Positions 52,031 to 62,084 of a DNA stretch of 64,000 nucleotides are shown here, piece by piece. The first letter of the stretch is position 1, and each line of letters opens with the position of its first letter. This DNA is from Thalassia testudinum (taxonomy: Eukaryota > Streptophyta > Magnoliopsida > Alismatales > Hydrocharitaceae), in assembly GCA_037157565.1 (NCBI GenBank), contig JAZHRO010000063.1, positions 156,662,501-156,726,500 on the forward strand. Reading direction: 5' to 3'. A model generated the notes under the pieces. The model saw nothing but the letters and a program-made list of their open reading frames with translations. It ran no database searches and was not told where the DNA came from. Made by a program: the position numbers and the translations under genes.

Positions 52031-53359
52031 TATTGGAACCTTATTCCACATCTTGTTTTGGTGTTAACAAAATTATTATGGATTAGCATTTGCAATTAAG
52101 TGCTTTTCAGATTTAGGTGAAGATCAAGGCAAATAGGAAGTGATGGAGGCATGATGATGAGAAAGAGAGGATGATGACAAGGAGGAGGCAAGATGACAAG
52201 GATGAGTCGAAGTGTAGAAGATCATCTTCGATCTTTAGTTTTTTAGTTTAGATTTTATTTTTATAGATTATATATGCCTCTTAACAAAGAATTTAACTTA
52301 GATCATAAAAATCAATTAGAGATAAATTAGGATTTATATGGCATTCGTTTTCAAAGTACATAATGGATTAAATCACTTAAAAAAGGTACTTGTTAACCCA
52401 CAAGTACCGGTACTAAAGTTTAGTATCAGTACATGTGAGTTACAGGTTTGGGTTTTGTTAAGAAACAAACCTGTACCCTGCAAGTACCAGTACTCATGAT
52501 CAGTACCGGTACTGGAGGTAACGAGTACCGGTACTGGAGGTAACGAGTACCGGTACTGGAGGTAACGAGTACCGGTACAAGTGGGTTATAGATTTGTGTT
52601 CAGAGTTTGAAACCCAAATCTGGAAGCAACGAGTACCAGTACAGGTACTTTAGTACTGGTACTAGGTAGTCATTGGCTCAATTCTGAATAGCTAGAAAAT
52701 TAATTCCAACAATGTGAACGTTGGGAATTAATTCCCAACGTCTAGTAGACAAGTATCCTAGGTCCTAAACTCTGTAAAATGACCATCGGACTCTTTGTTT
52801 GCATACAAGAAACACAAGAAATATAGAAGAAAAATTCTAGAGCTATATTATATTTTTCCACCACATATTCAAGAGAAGGAATAGTTTGCTGCTCTCAATC
52901 TCTCTACGCTTTTGCAAACACTTCAACGATGTGTTTTTCTCACACATCTACAAAGCAATTCACGCTCATTCTAGGCTCTCAAATTGGTACCATCTTTTAA
53001 TTATTGTTGAGAGGCTTAGGTTCTAGTTGTAAGATTCTTTTTGTCTTACACCTGTAATTCTTTTGTATTTGAGCTTGTTGCTCGTTGGGTTGTAACAAAC
53101 TCATTATTATACTTGGGTTGAGGTAACTCATTAACTATCTTTGTTAGTAAATTGATTATCTCGGGGTTGAGAGAATCGGGTTAAAAACCCTAACCTAGGA
53201 GGCTTAGGTAGTGGAGTACCCAAGGGAGGGGAACCACTATACATATTGTGCAAATTTCTGTGATTGTATTTTGTGCAAATCTTTTTGTTATTACAAACAT
53301 TGTGCTTAAGTATTTCTGTGAGTAGATAGCCATATTACATATCTTCAGATCCTTCATCA
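52031..53359 (+). repeat. 3' LTR of element S
   Basis: TATTGGAACC to CTTCATCA; the start TG has become TA. It is 24 bases longer than the 5' LTR, mainly because of a 22-bp tandem unit at 52508-52573. Confidence 0.92.
52508..52573. repeat. Three 22-bp units in 3' LTR of S
   Basis: GGTACTGGAGGTAACGAGTA + CC repeated at 52508, 52530 and 52552, followed by GGTAC. The unit junctions create the palindrome GTACCGGTAC each time. Confidence 0.88.
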
Positions 53360-54879
53360 CCATGTGTCTCCTGAAGCTCTTGAGAGCTTAAAACCTAAAC
53401 AAATAGCTACGGAATCACCTATATAATCTCTTTAAACCCTTAGATAAGTTGGAAAGTCCATCCTATAGACACAGTAGGTTTAAATCCATTTCCAGGAATA
53501 TTAAACCCGTAGAAACTCCCTGGATTCACTCTTCAAATCGAAGAAGGAAACATTCCCTTAACCTAAAATTGATTGCACAATCGTGTAGAGCTACCTTAGA
53601 GCTCTCCATCAAGCTTTAGATCTCTTGATTTGGAGCTCTGAGTAGGGAGAAATTATCGTTTGAAGTTGGGTCTAGAGGGGGAAAGTATCTCCCATATCGG
53701 AAACTCTTGTGTGGCTGCCTTAGTATAAAAGCAATTTGTTAAGTGGGAATATCAGTCGTTAGCTCTCAGTGCACGGATACCGATTACGAATGAGCATGCA
53801 TGTGTGTGTGTGGGCGAGTGTGCCTGCGGGTGTGCGCCAGAGTGGGCATGTGTGTGTGATTGGCCCTGGGAGGGCGAGGCCTGGGAAGCATTGAACCGGT
53901 TCGACTCGAGAGAGGGCCGATTTGGCTCAAGAGAAAATAAATCGAAATTGAACCCTAATGAAATTAGGCGAGGACCGAGTAGGGTTTGGTCCCACCCTGA
54001 TCTCTGGGTGTTGTGTATCCTCGAAAGGACCTCGTCGTAAATCCTAAACTATTTTTGGTTGAGAAGGAAATAAACCCAGTTCAATTGAGAAGGCAAAGTG
54101 TTAAAGGAAGCTAAGGGTTGAAGGATGCAAGTGCTTAAAAAATCGCTAAGGAAAAGAAAGCTAAGGAAAAGAAAAGAAAGAAGAAAGGAAACAGAAGAAG
54201 AATTCGCAAAGGAGAAGCCAAGAAAGAAGAAGAGAATAGGCAGGATGCTAAGGAAAAATAAGGAAGAAGAAGGGCAGGAGCAGAAGAGAAAGCAGAAGTT
54301 AAGAATGAAAGAGATCGAGAGAAAAATAGGAGAAAGAAAAATAATAATAAAGGATTAAGAAATAAAAGAAAAAGAAGATAAAGAGAAGAACAGAAAGAAG
54401 AGAGGCTGAAGAATAAGGAAAAGAATTAATTTTTCTTGTTATATTTTAATTTCTTTTTGCTCTTAAATGTTATATTAAGGCATATCTTGACTAAAGAAAC
54501 TCTTCTTTACCTTAAATCATTTGAAATAAATAGAGAATTTACATGTTTTTAAATGTTGAAAATGAGAATTCATATGGGATTTTGCTTGTTATTCCATTTT
54601 AACCAATTTTTAGCAAAATTCATTCTTCAATTATTAACTTAAACATACCTCCTATACTTATAAAGAAAAATAAAAGATAACTAGTGAATTTAGAATGAAT
54701 TATACCTCTCAGCGAACGACCTGGACTCAACGAGTAAAAATTTTCTAAAATGTTAGGTTAATTCGATCCTATACTACTAATTGACATATTTTTGAGTTAA
54801 CCTACGTAGCTTTTCTCTACTCATAATTAAGTAAAAATAACTTAATTAACTGTTTTGAGGTAAGAAACAACCATTTTAA

Positions 54880-54897
54880 TAGCATCGTTGCTGGGGG
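54880..54897 (+). other. Primer-binding site of element E
   Basis: TAGCATCGTTGCTGGGGG; tRNA-Asp type, decayed (TGGCATCGTTGCCGGGGA would be expected in this group). Confidence 0.72.
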
Positions 54898-55867
54898 GAT
54901 AACCCTTTAATTCACTGGAATTTAGTTGGTTTAATTATCTAATTAGGAGGTATTTGTAAATATATTTTTGTTTTTAATGACTTTTATTCTAATTAGTTGT
55001 GTTTTGTTTTGTTTTGTTTTTGTTTTTTGTCTTCTTTTCAGGTTTACCTTTTCGGGTGATCACAGGAGAAGGTGGGAATCTGTTGTTGTTTTTGTTTTGT
55101 GAGTATTTCTAGACTTTTGTTTTGTTGCATTAACATTTTAAAAAAATTCAAAAATACATTTTATCTGACTAGCAGCAGCATACAATAGGCATTCACTCTT
55201 AGGAGTACATTTCCTGCTAGTATATTTTTACGAAATCTGACTCAGGAGAATTTTTACTGTTTTTCTCGCATCAGCAGAAAAACACGAGAAAATCCACGTA
55301 GATCCCTATCCTTTGAAATTTAAAAGGACTATATATTTTATTTGAAAAGACTATAAAAAGTGGCCATTGAATTTTAGTTGATATATTTTTTTGTAAAAGA
55401 TTAACTAAAAAGAGGAAGTTAAAAATTATCACTAAATCTGATTGTAGAATGCATGCGGGTTTTATCACTATCGTCTGTTGCATGCTATCGCGCACACACC
55501 GTGATCACTAGAGTCACACGAGTCTAATTTTTCTATCTCTCCTCTTTGCACCTCTTAGGGCTTTGGCCAAAGATCAACAAGTCTGTCTCACTACTAGAGG
55601 ATTGAGGAGCCAGTAGTGAGCGATCTCGATCCTTGACCTTAAAATTTTGAGCCTTAAGGTTAGGCACCTGCGTAGACACAGATTTGGATGTGTATTTTGA
55701 TACTGTTACTCTATTTGTTTGTGTCAAATTACTTTTGCGTATCCTAGGAATCTCTTCTTTCCTTTGAAAGAAGAGTAAAACCCACGTCTTTGCACTGTTT
55801 TGCGAGATTTTGTGCTACTATTTTTATCGGTGGTGTGCATGTGCACTCACACATTATTTTCCATTTT
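54898..55867 (+). other. Leader of element E
   Basis: T-rich with no domain-bearing frame. TTTTGTTTT-rich stretches at 54990-55120; TTCTTTTCAG before GTTTACC (55033-55049) resembles a 3' splice site. Confidence 0.5.
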
Positions 55868-57663
55868 ATGGACGGGAGGCGATCCTTGCATTCGCCTCTT
55901 GCACCATCGTTGACAGGTGATCCCAGGTTGGTTGCAAATAAGCAACCAATGGTTTTCCCTTCTGATCCATCTACTTCTATGGATCAGATGCATAATTAGA
56001 ATCCCGAGATCCCTTCCTCTTTTGGTCAGGGGGAGATGCGGCCTTTTGATGTTCATGAGGCACTCCTGAATTAGAATCTTAGGATGCTTGAGTAGACTAG
56101 ACAGATCAATCTTTTAACGGCAACCCTAAATAATTTGCAGACTCTTCAAACCCGTCCTCCACATCAACCTGAGGTGGGTTTTGACATCCCTGATTTACCG
56201 ATCAATCATCCAAGGCCTCTACTTAGAGATTATTACAACCCATCTAATGCACAAGTAGAGCCTAATGTTAGGATACCTATTGGGGAAAATGATCCTGAAT
56301 TGAAGCCAAACATCATTGGTCTAATCCCTCACTTTCACAGATTTGCATCCGAGGATCCATTTCAACATATAGAAGATCTAAAGAATCTATCTCAAACTCT
56401 TGGACCTCGAAATCAAAATAGGGAAATCCTACTTATGAAAATGTTCTCTTTTAGCCTTAAAGAAAAAACTACTTATTGGTATAGAAAATTGCAAGACCAA
56501 TCTCAACTTGGGCTGAACTCGAATCTGCTTTTCTAAAGAAATTCTTTCCAATTAGTCGAACTAATGCTTTAAGGAGAGCTATTACTACTTTCAATCAAAA
56601 CCAGGGGGAACCAATTCATGAAGCATGGGAATGTTTTCATGAATTGCAAAGGAAATGCCCACATCATGACATCCCTCATTGGCAAGTCATGCACATCTTC
56701 TACTATGGTTTACAAGAAGGCATTTGCAATCTAGTCAATGCCTCTTGTGGAGGGAATTTCCTAAATCGTGATGCAGAATCCACCTCAGAATTATTTGAAG
56801 GGATGGTGGAAAACTCGATCAATAATGCATCTATGTCACAATTTACGCGAGGCGCAAACATGAATCATCAGAATCCGCACAAGGGCATTCAAGAGATCGG
56901 TAACTCATCTAGTTCAAAGGATTTGGAGATAATTACAGAAAAACTGGACAAAGTCGATATCGTAGCAAAGCATCTCGATGAGGTCAAAAATACAATGAGG
57001 ACTCTTACGCCTCTACTTGCTATGAATCCCGTGCATCTACCTGTTTTGCAAATTCCCACGGGGAGGAAATTTGTGAATAATCTGGATTTTAGAGATCCAT
57101 CTTCCTTGGGTTTTTTATCTACTCCTTCTCCAACTCAAGGAGGGACCTTTGTCCCACTATCACACCCACCCTTTTCCCCACCCTTATCTTTTGCAGAAAA
57201 CACACTTTATCCTCTTGATTTGAACATCATTCAGGGATACACACCAAGACCAAACCCATATTCAAATTCCTATAATCCTGGATGGTGTAATCAACCTAAT
57301 TTCTCTTGGTCTGATCGTACACAAAGACCATCATATTCGACTCAGACTAGACAAAACCCGCCTACATTGTCGTTTCAGCAACACAATGCGAGGCCATTTT
57401 ACGTAGGTTCACAAAACCCTATAGGGCCAAATAGAGATTCACAGCTAGACCAGATATTGAGAGTTGTGACTGAGAGGTAGCGACAAAATGCTGAGGCTCT
57501 TGCTAAAGTACAACGACAATGTTTGGCAGAATTGGCTGATCACAGGGGTCAAATCACGCAGTTAGCTAAATCTCGTCAGCTAGGGACCCTTCCATCCCAG
57601 CCAATTCCAAACCCTAGGAATACCCAGCAAAGACAACACCCGGGAGTTGAAAATTCGAATTAG
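55868..57663 (+). pseudogene. Gag of element E (Athila-like)
   Basis: The ATG at 55868 opens a frame that survives stops near 55997, 56069 and 56093 and reads through the capsid N-terminus: N-I-I-G-L-I-P-H-F-H-R-F near 56310-56345, D-P-F-Q-H-I-E, F-S-F-S-L-K-E-K-T-T-Y-W-Y near 56446-56485. A shift near 56500 moves to the next frame, which carries F-L-K-K-F-F-P, T-N-A-L-R-R-A-I-T-T-F, E-A-W-E-C-F-H-E-L and P-H-W-Q-V then F-Y-Y-G-L. It continues open to a TAG at 57478-57480 and past it to about 57663. Y-N-P-G-W-C-N-Q-P-N-F-S-W is at 57270-57310. No CCHC knuckle is found at the place where F has one. Downstream to 58133 a P/S-rich linker with stops leads to protease. Confidence 0.8.
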
Positions 57664-58133
57664 GGACATGTCCATCTTCTTAATTAATTACCCCTGAATC
57701 TAAATCTAAATCCAATCTAAATCCACCTATTTCTAATCTTGATTTTGAATATCCGAATCAACAGCAATCAATTGTAAATCAACCAATAATCAATAATCCA
57801 TTTTTCCAAAGTACACAAGCATCTTCTTCTTCATCAGCTGCTTCTTCTCATGCAGGTATTAACTCTGTTACAACCTACCATGGAACTTCCACTAAGGATC
57901 CAGTTTTTCCAAGGAACCTATCCCAAGACCCTAGTACATCTAGATCAACCCCTGTTTCTACACCTGGAAGAGGTGTAGAACCCAATCCTGCAATTCCCGC
58001 TAATTCGTGAGATCCAGGTAATACCTCAGTAGAACAGGAAATCCACATCCCATTCCCAGAAGCTTTGAAGAAGACTAGGAAACATAAATAACCTATTACA
58101 TTAGATGAAGATTTGATTAAGATTTTTGAATAG

Positions 58134-59063
58134 GTACACATTAATATCCCACTCCTAGATGCTATCAAACACATCCCGACTTACGCAAGATTTCTTAAGG
58201 AATTGTGTACTCCTAAGCATAAGCCGAAGAAAGGAAGCACTGTTGTACTTTCGGAGCATGTGAGCTCTATTATTTCAAATACACTTCCTTTGAAAAAGAA
58301 AGACCCAGGATCTCCATTTATTTCCTGTATAATTAGGGGTCAGTGTTTTGATATTGTTATCCTAGATTTAGGAGCTTCTATTAACCTCATTCCTTTCTCT
58401 TTGGTAAAACACTTTAAAGTAGAAAACCTTAAGCCTACCAATGTGACTTTACAATTAGTTGATAGATCTATTAAGTCACCTAAAGGAATGTTGAAGGATG
58501 TTATTGTGAGAGTTTGGGATTTTTACTTCCCTATAGATTTTATTGTTCTTGATATGGAAGTACCCGAATACATTAGCCACACCCCAATTATCTTAGGGAG
58601 ACACTTTTTGGCTACTGTAAAAGCCAACATTGATTATGAATCAGGAAAGACAGAATTGAAATTTGGGGAGAAGATAATTAAGTTAGATATATTTAGAGCT
58701 TCTAGTGGATTTGATTCTGAATGGATTGAGGAAATAAAAGCTATAGCAGCTTTTAAGGATGACATTAGTCCTTTAGAACTAGAAAGCACATCTTTTGATA
58801 TTTCATACCCTTAAAGTAATGAAATTTTATTGGAATCTCTACTCAATCACGAATTTGACTCTGAATCTGAATTATTTAATTCACTTTTCACAATTGAAAA
58901 TCCTGCCCCAAATCTTGTTGTTGATTCTACTCCTATGCTTGAATTGAAACCATTGCCTGACAATCTTAAGTATGTATATCTCGAATCTGATCAAACATAT
59001 CCTGTAATAATCAATTCTCATTTATTTGAATCACAAGAATCTAAACTGATCAAGGTTCTTTGA
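58134..59063 (+). pseudogene. Protease region of element E
   Basis: Aspartic protease of the gag-pol product. Reading in one frame from after a TAG near 58131: V-H-I-N-I-P-L-L-D-A-I-K, F-L-K-E-L-C, L-P-L-K-K-K-D-P-G-S-P-F near 58285-58320, the active site I-L-D-L-G-A-S-I-N-L-I-P (58360-58395) with the canonical D-x-G-A kept, and I-I-L-G-R-H-F-L near 58585-58610. A TAA at 58812-58814 is the only stop before the linker E-L-K-P-L-P-D-N-L-K-Y-V-Y-L (about 58940-58980), which ends at a TGA at 59061-59063. The catalytic domain itself is intact. Confidence 0.82.
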
Positions 59064-61807
59064 GATCACAAGAAGGCAAGTGGACTTTACATGATCTCAC
59101 CGGGATTAGCCCCAATTTTTGTACTCATCACATCTATATTGAAGATGGGACATGACCTTCAAGAGAAGCTCAAAGACACCTAAATCCAAATTTAAAGGAG
59201 GTCGTTAAGAAAGAAATAATCAAGTGGCTTGATGCTGACATTATCTATCCCATATCTGATGGCCCTTGGGTGAGTTCAATTCAAGTGGTACCGAAAAAGG
59301 CAGGACTCACCATAATCAAAACTGAATATGGAGAAACCATTCCCACACGAATTGCGAATTCATGGTGGGTTTGTATTGATTATCGTAAGTTGAATACTGC
59401 TACAAAGAAGGACCATTTTCCTTTACCATTCATTGATCAGATCCTTGAAAGATTAGCTAGTAATAGGTTCGGCTTTTTAGATGGTTACTCTAGATATAAT
59501 CAAGTAGCAATTTATCCTGAAGATCAAGAGAAAACGACTTTCACCTACCCCTTCGGAACCTTTGCTTTCCGAAGAATGCCATTTGGGCTTTTCAACGCAC
59601 CCGCAACTTTTCAACGTTGCATGTTAGCCATTTTTACCAAAATGGTGGGTGAATATATGGATGATTTTTCAGTCTTCGGGGTGACATTTGATATTTTCTT
59701 AGATAATTTGTCAAAGGTTCTAAAAAGATGCATTGAAGTAAACCTTGTCCTTAGTTGGGAGAAGAGCCATTTTATGATTCCAGAGGGCATAGTACTTGGT
59801 CATCTCGTATCTGAGTGGGGTATCCAAGTAGATCAAGCCAAGATCAATCAAATTGCAAATCTTCCAATCCCTGACTCGATCAAAGGCATTAGATCATTTC
59901 TCGGGCATGTGGGATTTTATAGAAGATTCATCCTTGATTTTTCAAAAATTGCCCGACCACTCACAAACCTCCTCACAAAGGATGTGATTTTTGAGATGAA
60001 TGAGTGTATTTTAGCATTTGGAACTTTGAGCGACAGAGTTACACAGGCTCTAATTTTGCAACCTCCTAATTGGGATTTACCATTTGAAATCATGTGTGAT
60101 GCATCAGATTATGCAATAGGAGCTATTTTGGGACAGAAATTTGAGAAGAATCTGGTGGTAATTTACTATGCTAGTAAAACATTGAATGAGACACAAAGGA
60201 ATTACACAGTTACAGAAAAAGAGTTACTAGCAATAGTATTTGCATTAGAAAAGTTTAGATCTTATATACTCGGATCTCAAATCATAGTGTACTCTGATCA
60301 CTTAGCTATCCGACACCTTCTATCTAAGAAGGACACGAAACCTAGGTTAATCAGATGGATCTTACTTTTGGAAGAATTTGACCTAGAAATTCGTGATGAG
60401 GCGGGTAGGCAGAATGTTGTTGCAGATCATCTTTCCCATCTTCCTTCTGATACAATTGAATCATCTCCACAAATCACACAACACTTCCCTGATGAACATC
60501 TTTTGACTATATCCATAGATCTTCCTTGGTATGCAGATATTGTTAATTATTTGGTTACACATCAATTCCCGCTAGACTGGGACGGGAATCGCAAATCACG
60601 ACTCAAAGCAGAAGCCAAATACTATTTTTGGGAAGATCCATATCTTTTTAGACTCTGTAATGATCCAATCATTTGGCATTGTGTCACCTCTTTTGAGATT
60701 GATTCTATCTTATCTTTTTGTCATGACAAGGCCTGTGGTGGTCACTTTTCTGGTAGAAAGACCACTGTAAAAGTTTTGCAATGCAGGTTTTATTGGCCCA
60801 CATTATTTTTTGATTCTCAGACTTATTGTAAGGCATGTAGTTGCTGCCAAACACTTGGTGGCATGTCACGAAAAGACATGATGCCTCTGAACCCGATTAT
60901 AGTCTGTGAAATCTTTGATATTTGGGGAATAGATTTTATGGGTCTGTTTCTGTCCTCTTTTGGCTTCCATTATATTTTACTTGCTATATATTATGTTTCT
61001 TGTTGGATTGAAGCCATACCCACACACACAAACGACCATCGAGTTGCCATTCCTTTTATACAGAGTCACATTATCGCTCGTTTTGGGGTACTTCATGCTA
61101 TCATTTCTGACGGCGGTTCCCATTTTATTAACACCCAGTTTAGAACTTTATTTAGAAAATAAGGGGTTACACATCGTATTTCTACACCTTATCATCCCCA
61201 AACTAATGGGCAAGCCGAGGTCTCTAATCGGGAGATCAAAATGATTTTTCAAATGATGATCTGACCTGATAGGAAGGATTGATCTTCTCGTTTAGATGAG
61301 GCTTTGTGGGCTTATAGGACTGCTCACAAAACACCAATAGGCATGTCACCATACAGACTTGTTTACGGGAAACCCTACCATCTTCCCATAGAAATTGAAC
61401 ACAAGGCCTATTGGGCAATTAAAGCATGTAATTTAAACCTCGTGAAGGCTGGTGAAAATCGTAAGTTGCAGCTTAGCGAACTTGAGGAATTACGTCATGA
61501 TTGTTATGAGATTTCAAAGCTGTATAAGGAGAAACTTAAAGCCTTCCACGACAAATTCATTTCCCATAAATCCTCTGCACCTGGTCAGAAGGTGTTGTTA
61601 TTTGATGCCCGTTTGAAGCTCTTCCCTGGTAAACTTAGGTCTAAATGGCAAGGACCATTTGTTGTTGTTTGAGTTTTCGACAATGGAGTTGTCTAAATCA
61701 TTGAACCCAGCAAGGATCAACCCTTCAAAGTCAATGGTCAACGTCTAAAACCTTTCTTGGAATCACATCCTTTGGGTCTTGTTGGAGAATGTTACATGCA
61801 CCACTAG
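59064..61807 (+). pseudogene. RT - RNase H - integrase of element E
   Basis: Pol copies the RNA and inserts the cDNA. The RT begins at about 59100 after one or two shifts (D-L-T-G-I-S-P then L-N-P-N-L-K-E-V-V), then P-K-K-x-G, V-C-I-D-Y-R-K-L-N (59370-59395), F-L-D-G-Y-S-R-Y-N-Q, F-R-R-M-P-F-G-L-F-N-A-P and the catalytic Y-M-D-D-F-S-V-F-G (about 59656-59682). Compared with the family pattern a few residues are missing just before Y-M-D-D. RNase H residues remain in M-C-D-A-S-D-Y-A, T-E-K-E-L-L-A, Y-S-D-H and D-H-L-S. Integrase has the H-x6-H and C-x2-C finger (about 60720-60850) and the D, D, E catalytic triad in W-G-I-D-F, I-S-D-G-G and G-Q-A-E-V-S-N-R-E. Stops interrupt the same frame at 61160, 61262 and 61280, then 61670 and near 61714; reading ends at TAG 61805-61807. 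Confidence 0.9.
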
Positions 61808-62073
61808 GGTTTTTGTATCCATCCATCACATTTGTACATAGCTGTTTCCTATTTTTACATTTTGATTTTCTTCTACACTTACTCTGATCTTTCACTTCAT
61901 ATTTTACTGATTACCTTCATTTAGTCCGACTAACCACTGTGACCATTGGTCAGACTTGAAATCGTTCGCACAGAGATCTTTGATCTCCTCTATTTGACTC
62001 CTTCCATCATCCTATACTAAATGAAGTGTAATATCTTTTCACCCTTCTTACAATGAGGACATTGTAAAATTTT
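61808..62073 (+). other. Spacer after pol of element E
   Basis: No coding frame. It leads to the GAGGACATTG motif at 62055. Confidence 0.5.
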
Positions 62074-62084
62074 AGTTTGGGGGT
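62055..62084 (+). other. GGACATTG plus purine motif after pol (element E)
   Basis: GAGGACATTG then TTTTAGTTTGGGGGT. Similar motifs follow the pol or its remains in many Athila-type elements, and A has AGGACATTG then GGCATGGGGAGG at 15237-15266. It may be an internal purine tract used for plus-strand priming. Confidence 0.5.

Larger units (their letters stand above)
49464..53359 (+). mobile_element. Element S: complete gag-only copia element (Sirevirus-like, TR-GAG type)
   Basis: LTRs 49464-50768 (1,305 bases) and 52031-53359 (1,329 bases) flank 1,262 bases. A perfect target duplication CCATG is at 49459-49463 and 53360-53364. The primer site resembles the tRNA-iMet complement and a polypurine tract AAAAAGGGGGAGA ends the interior. 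The interior holds only a gag with an internal deletion; protease, integrase, RT and RNase H are gone. It is inserted in the LTR of E, and so is the youngest level of the nest. Confidence 0.93.
46906..54873 (+). repeat. 5' LTR of element E, interrupted by element S
   Basis: Start TAATGAGAGGCTCATCATGA matches the B-type start TGATGAGAGCCTCATCATGA with the first TG changed to TA. The end is AACCA, six bases before the primer site. Without S and one CCATG copy it is about 4.07 kb, long for an LTR but organised like B and b: TATA box (47666-47673), C/T-rich region, then a purine-rich tract (54120-54425) near the 3' end. The left boundary could shift a few bases. Confidence 0.72.
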
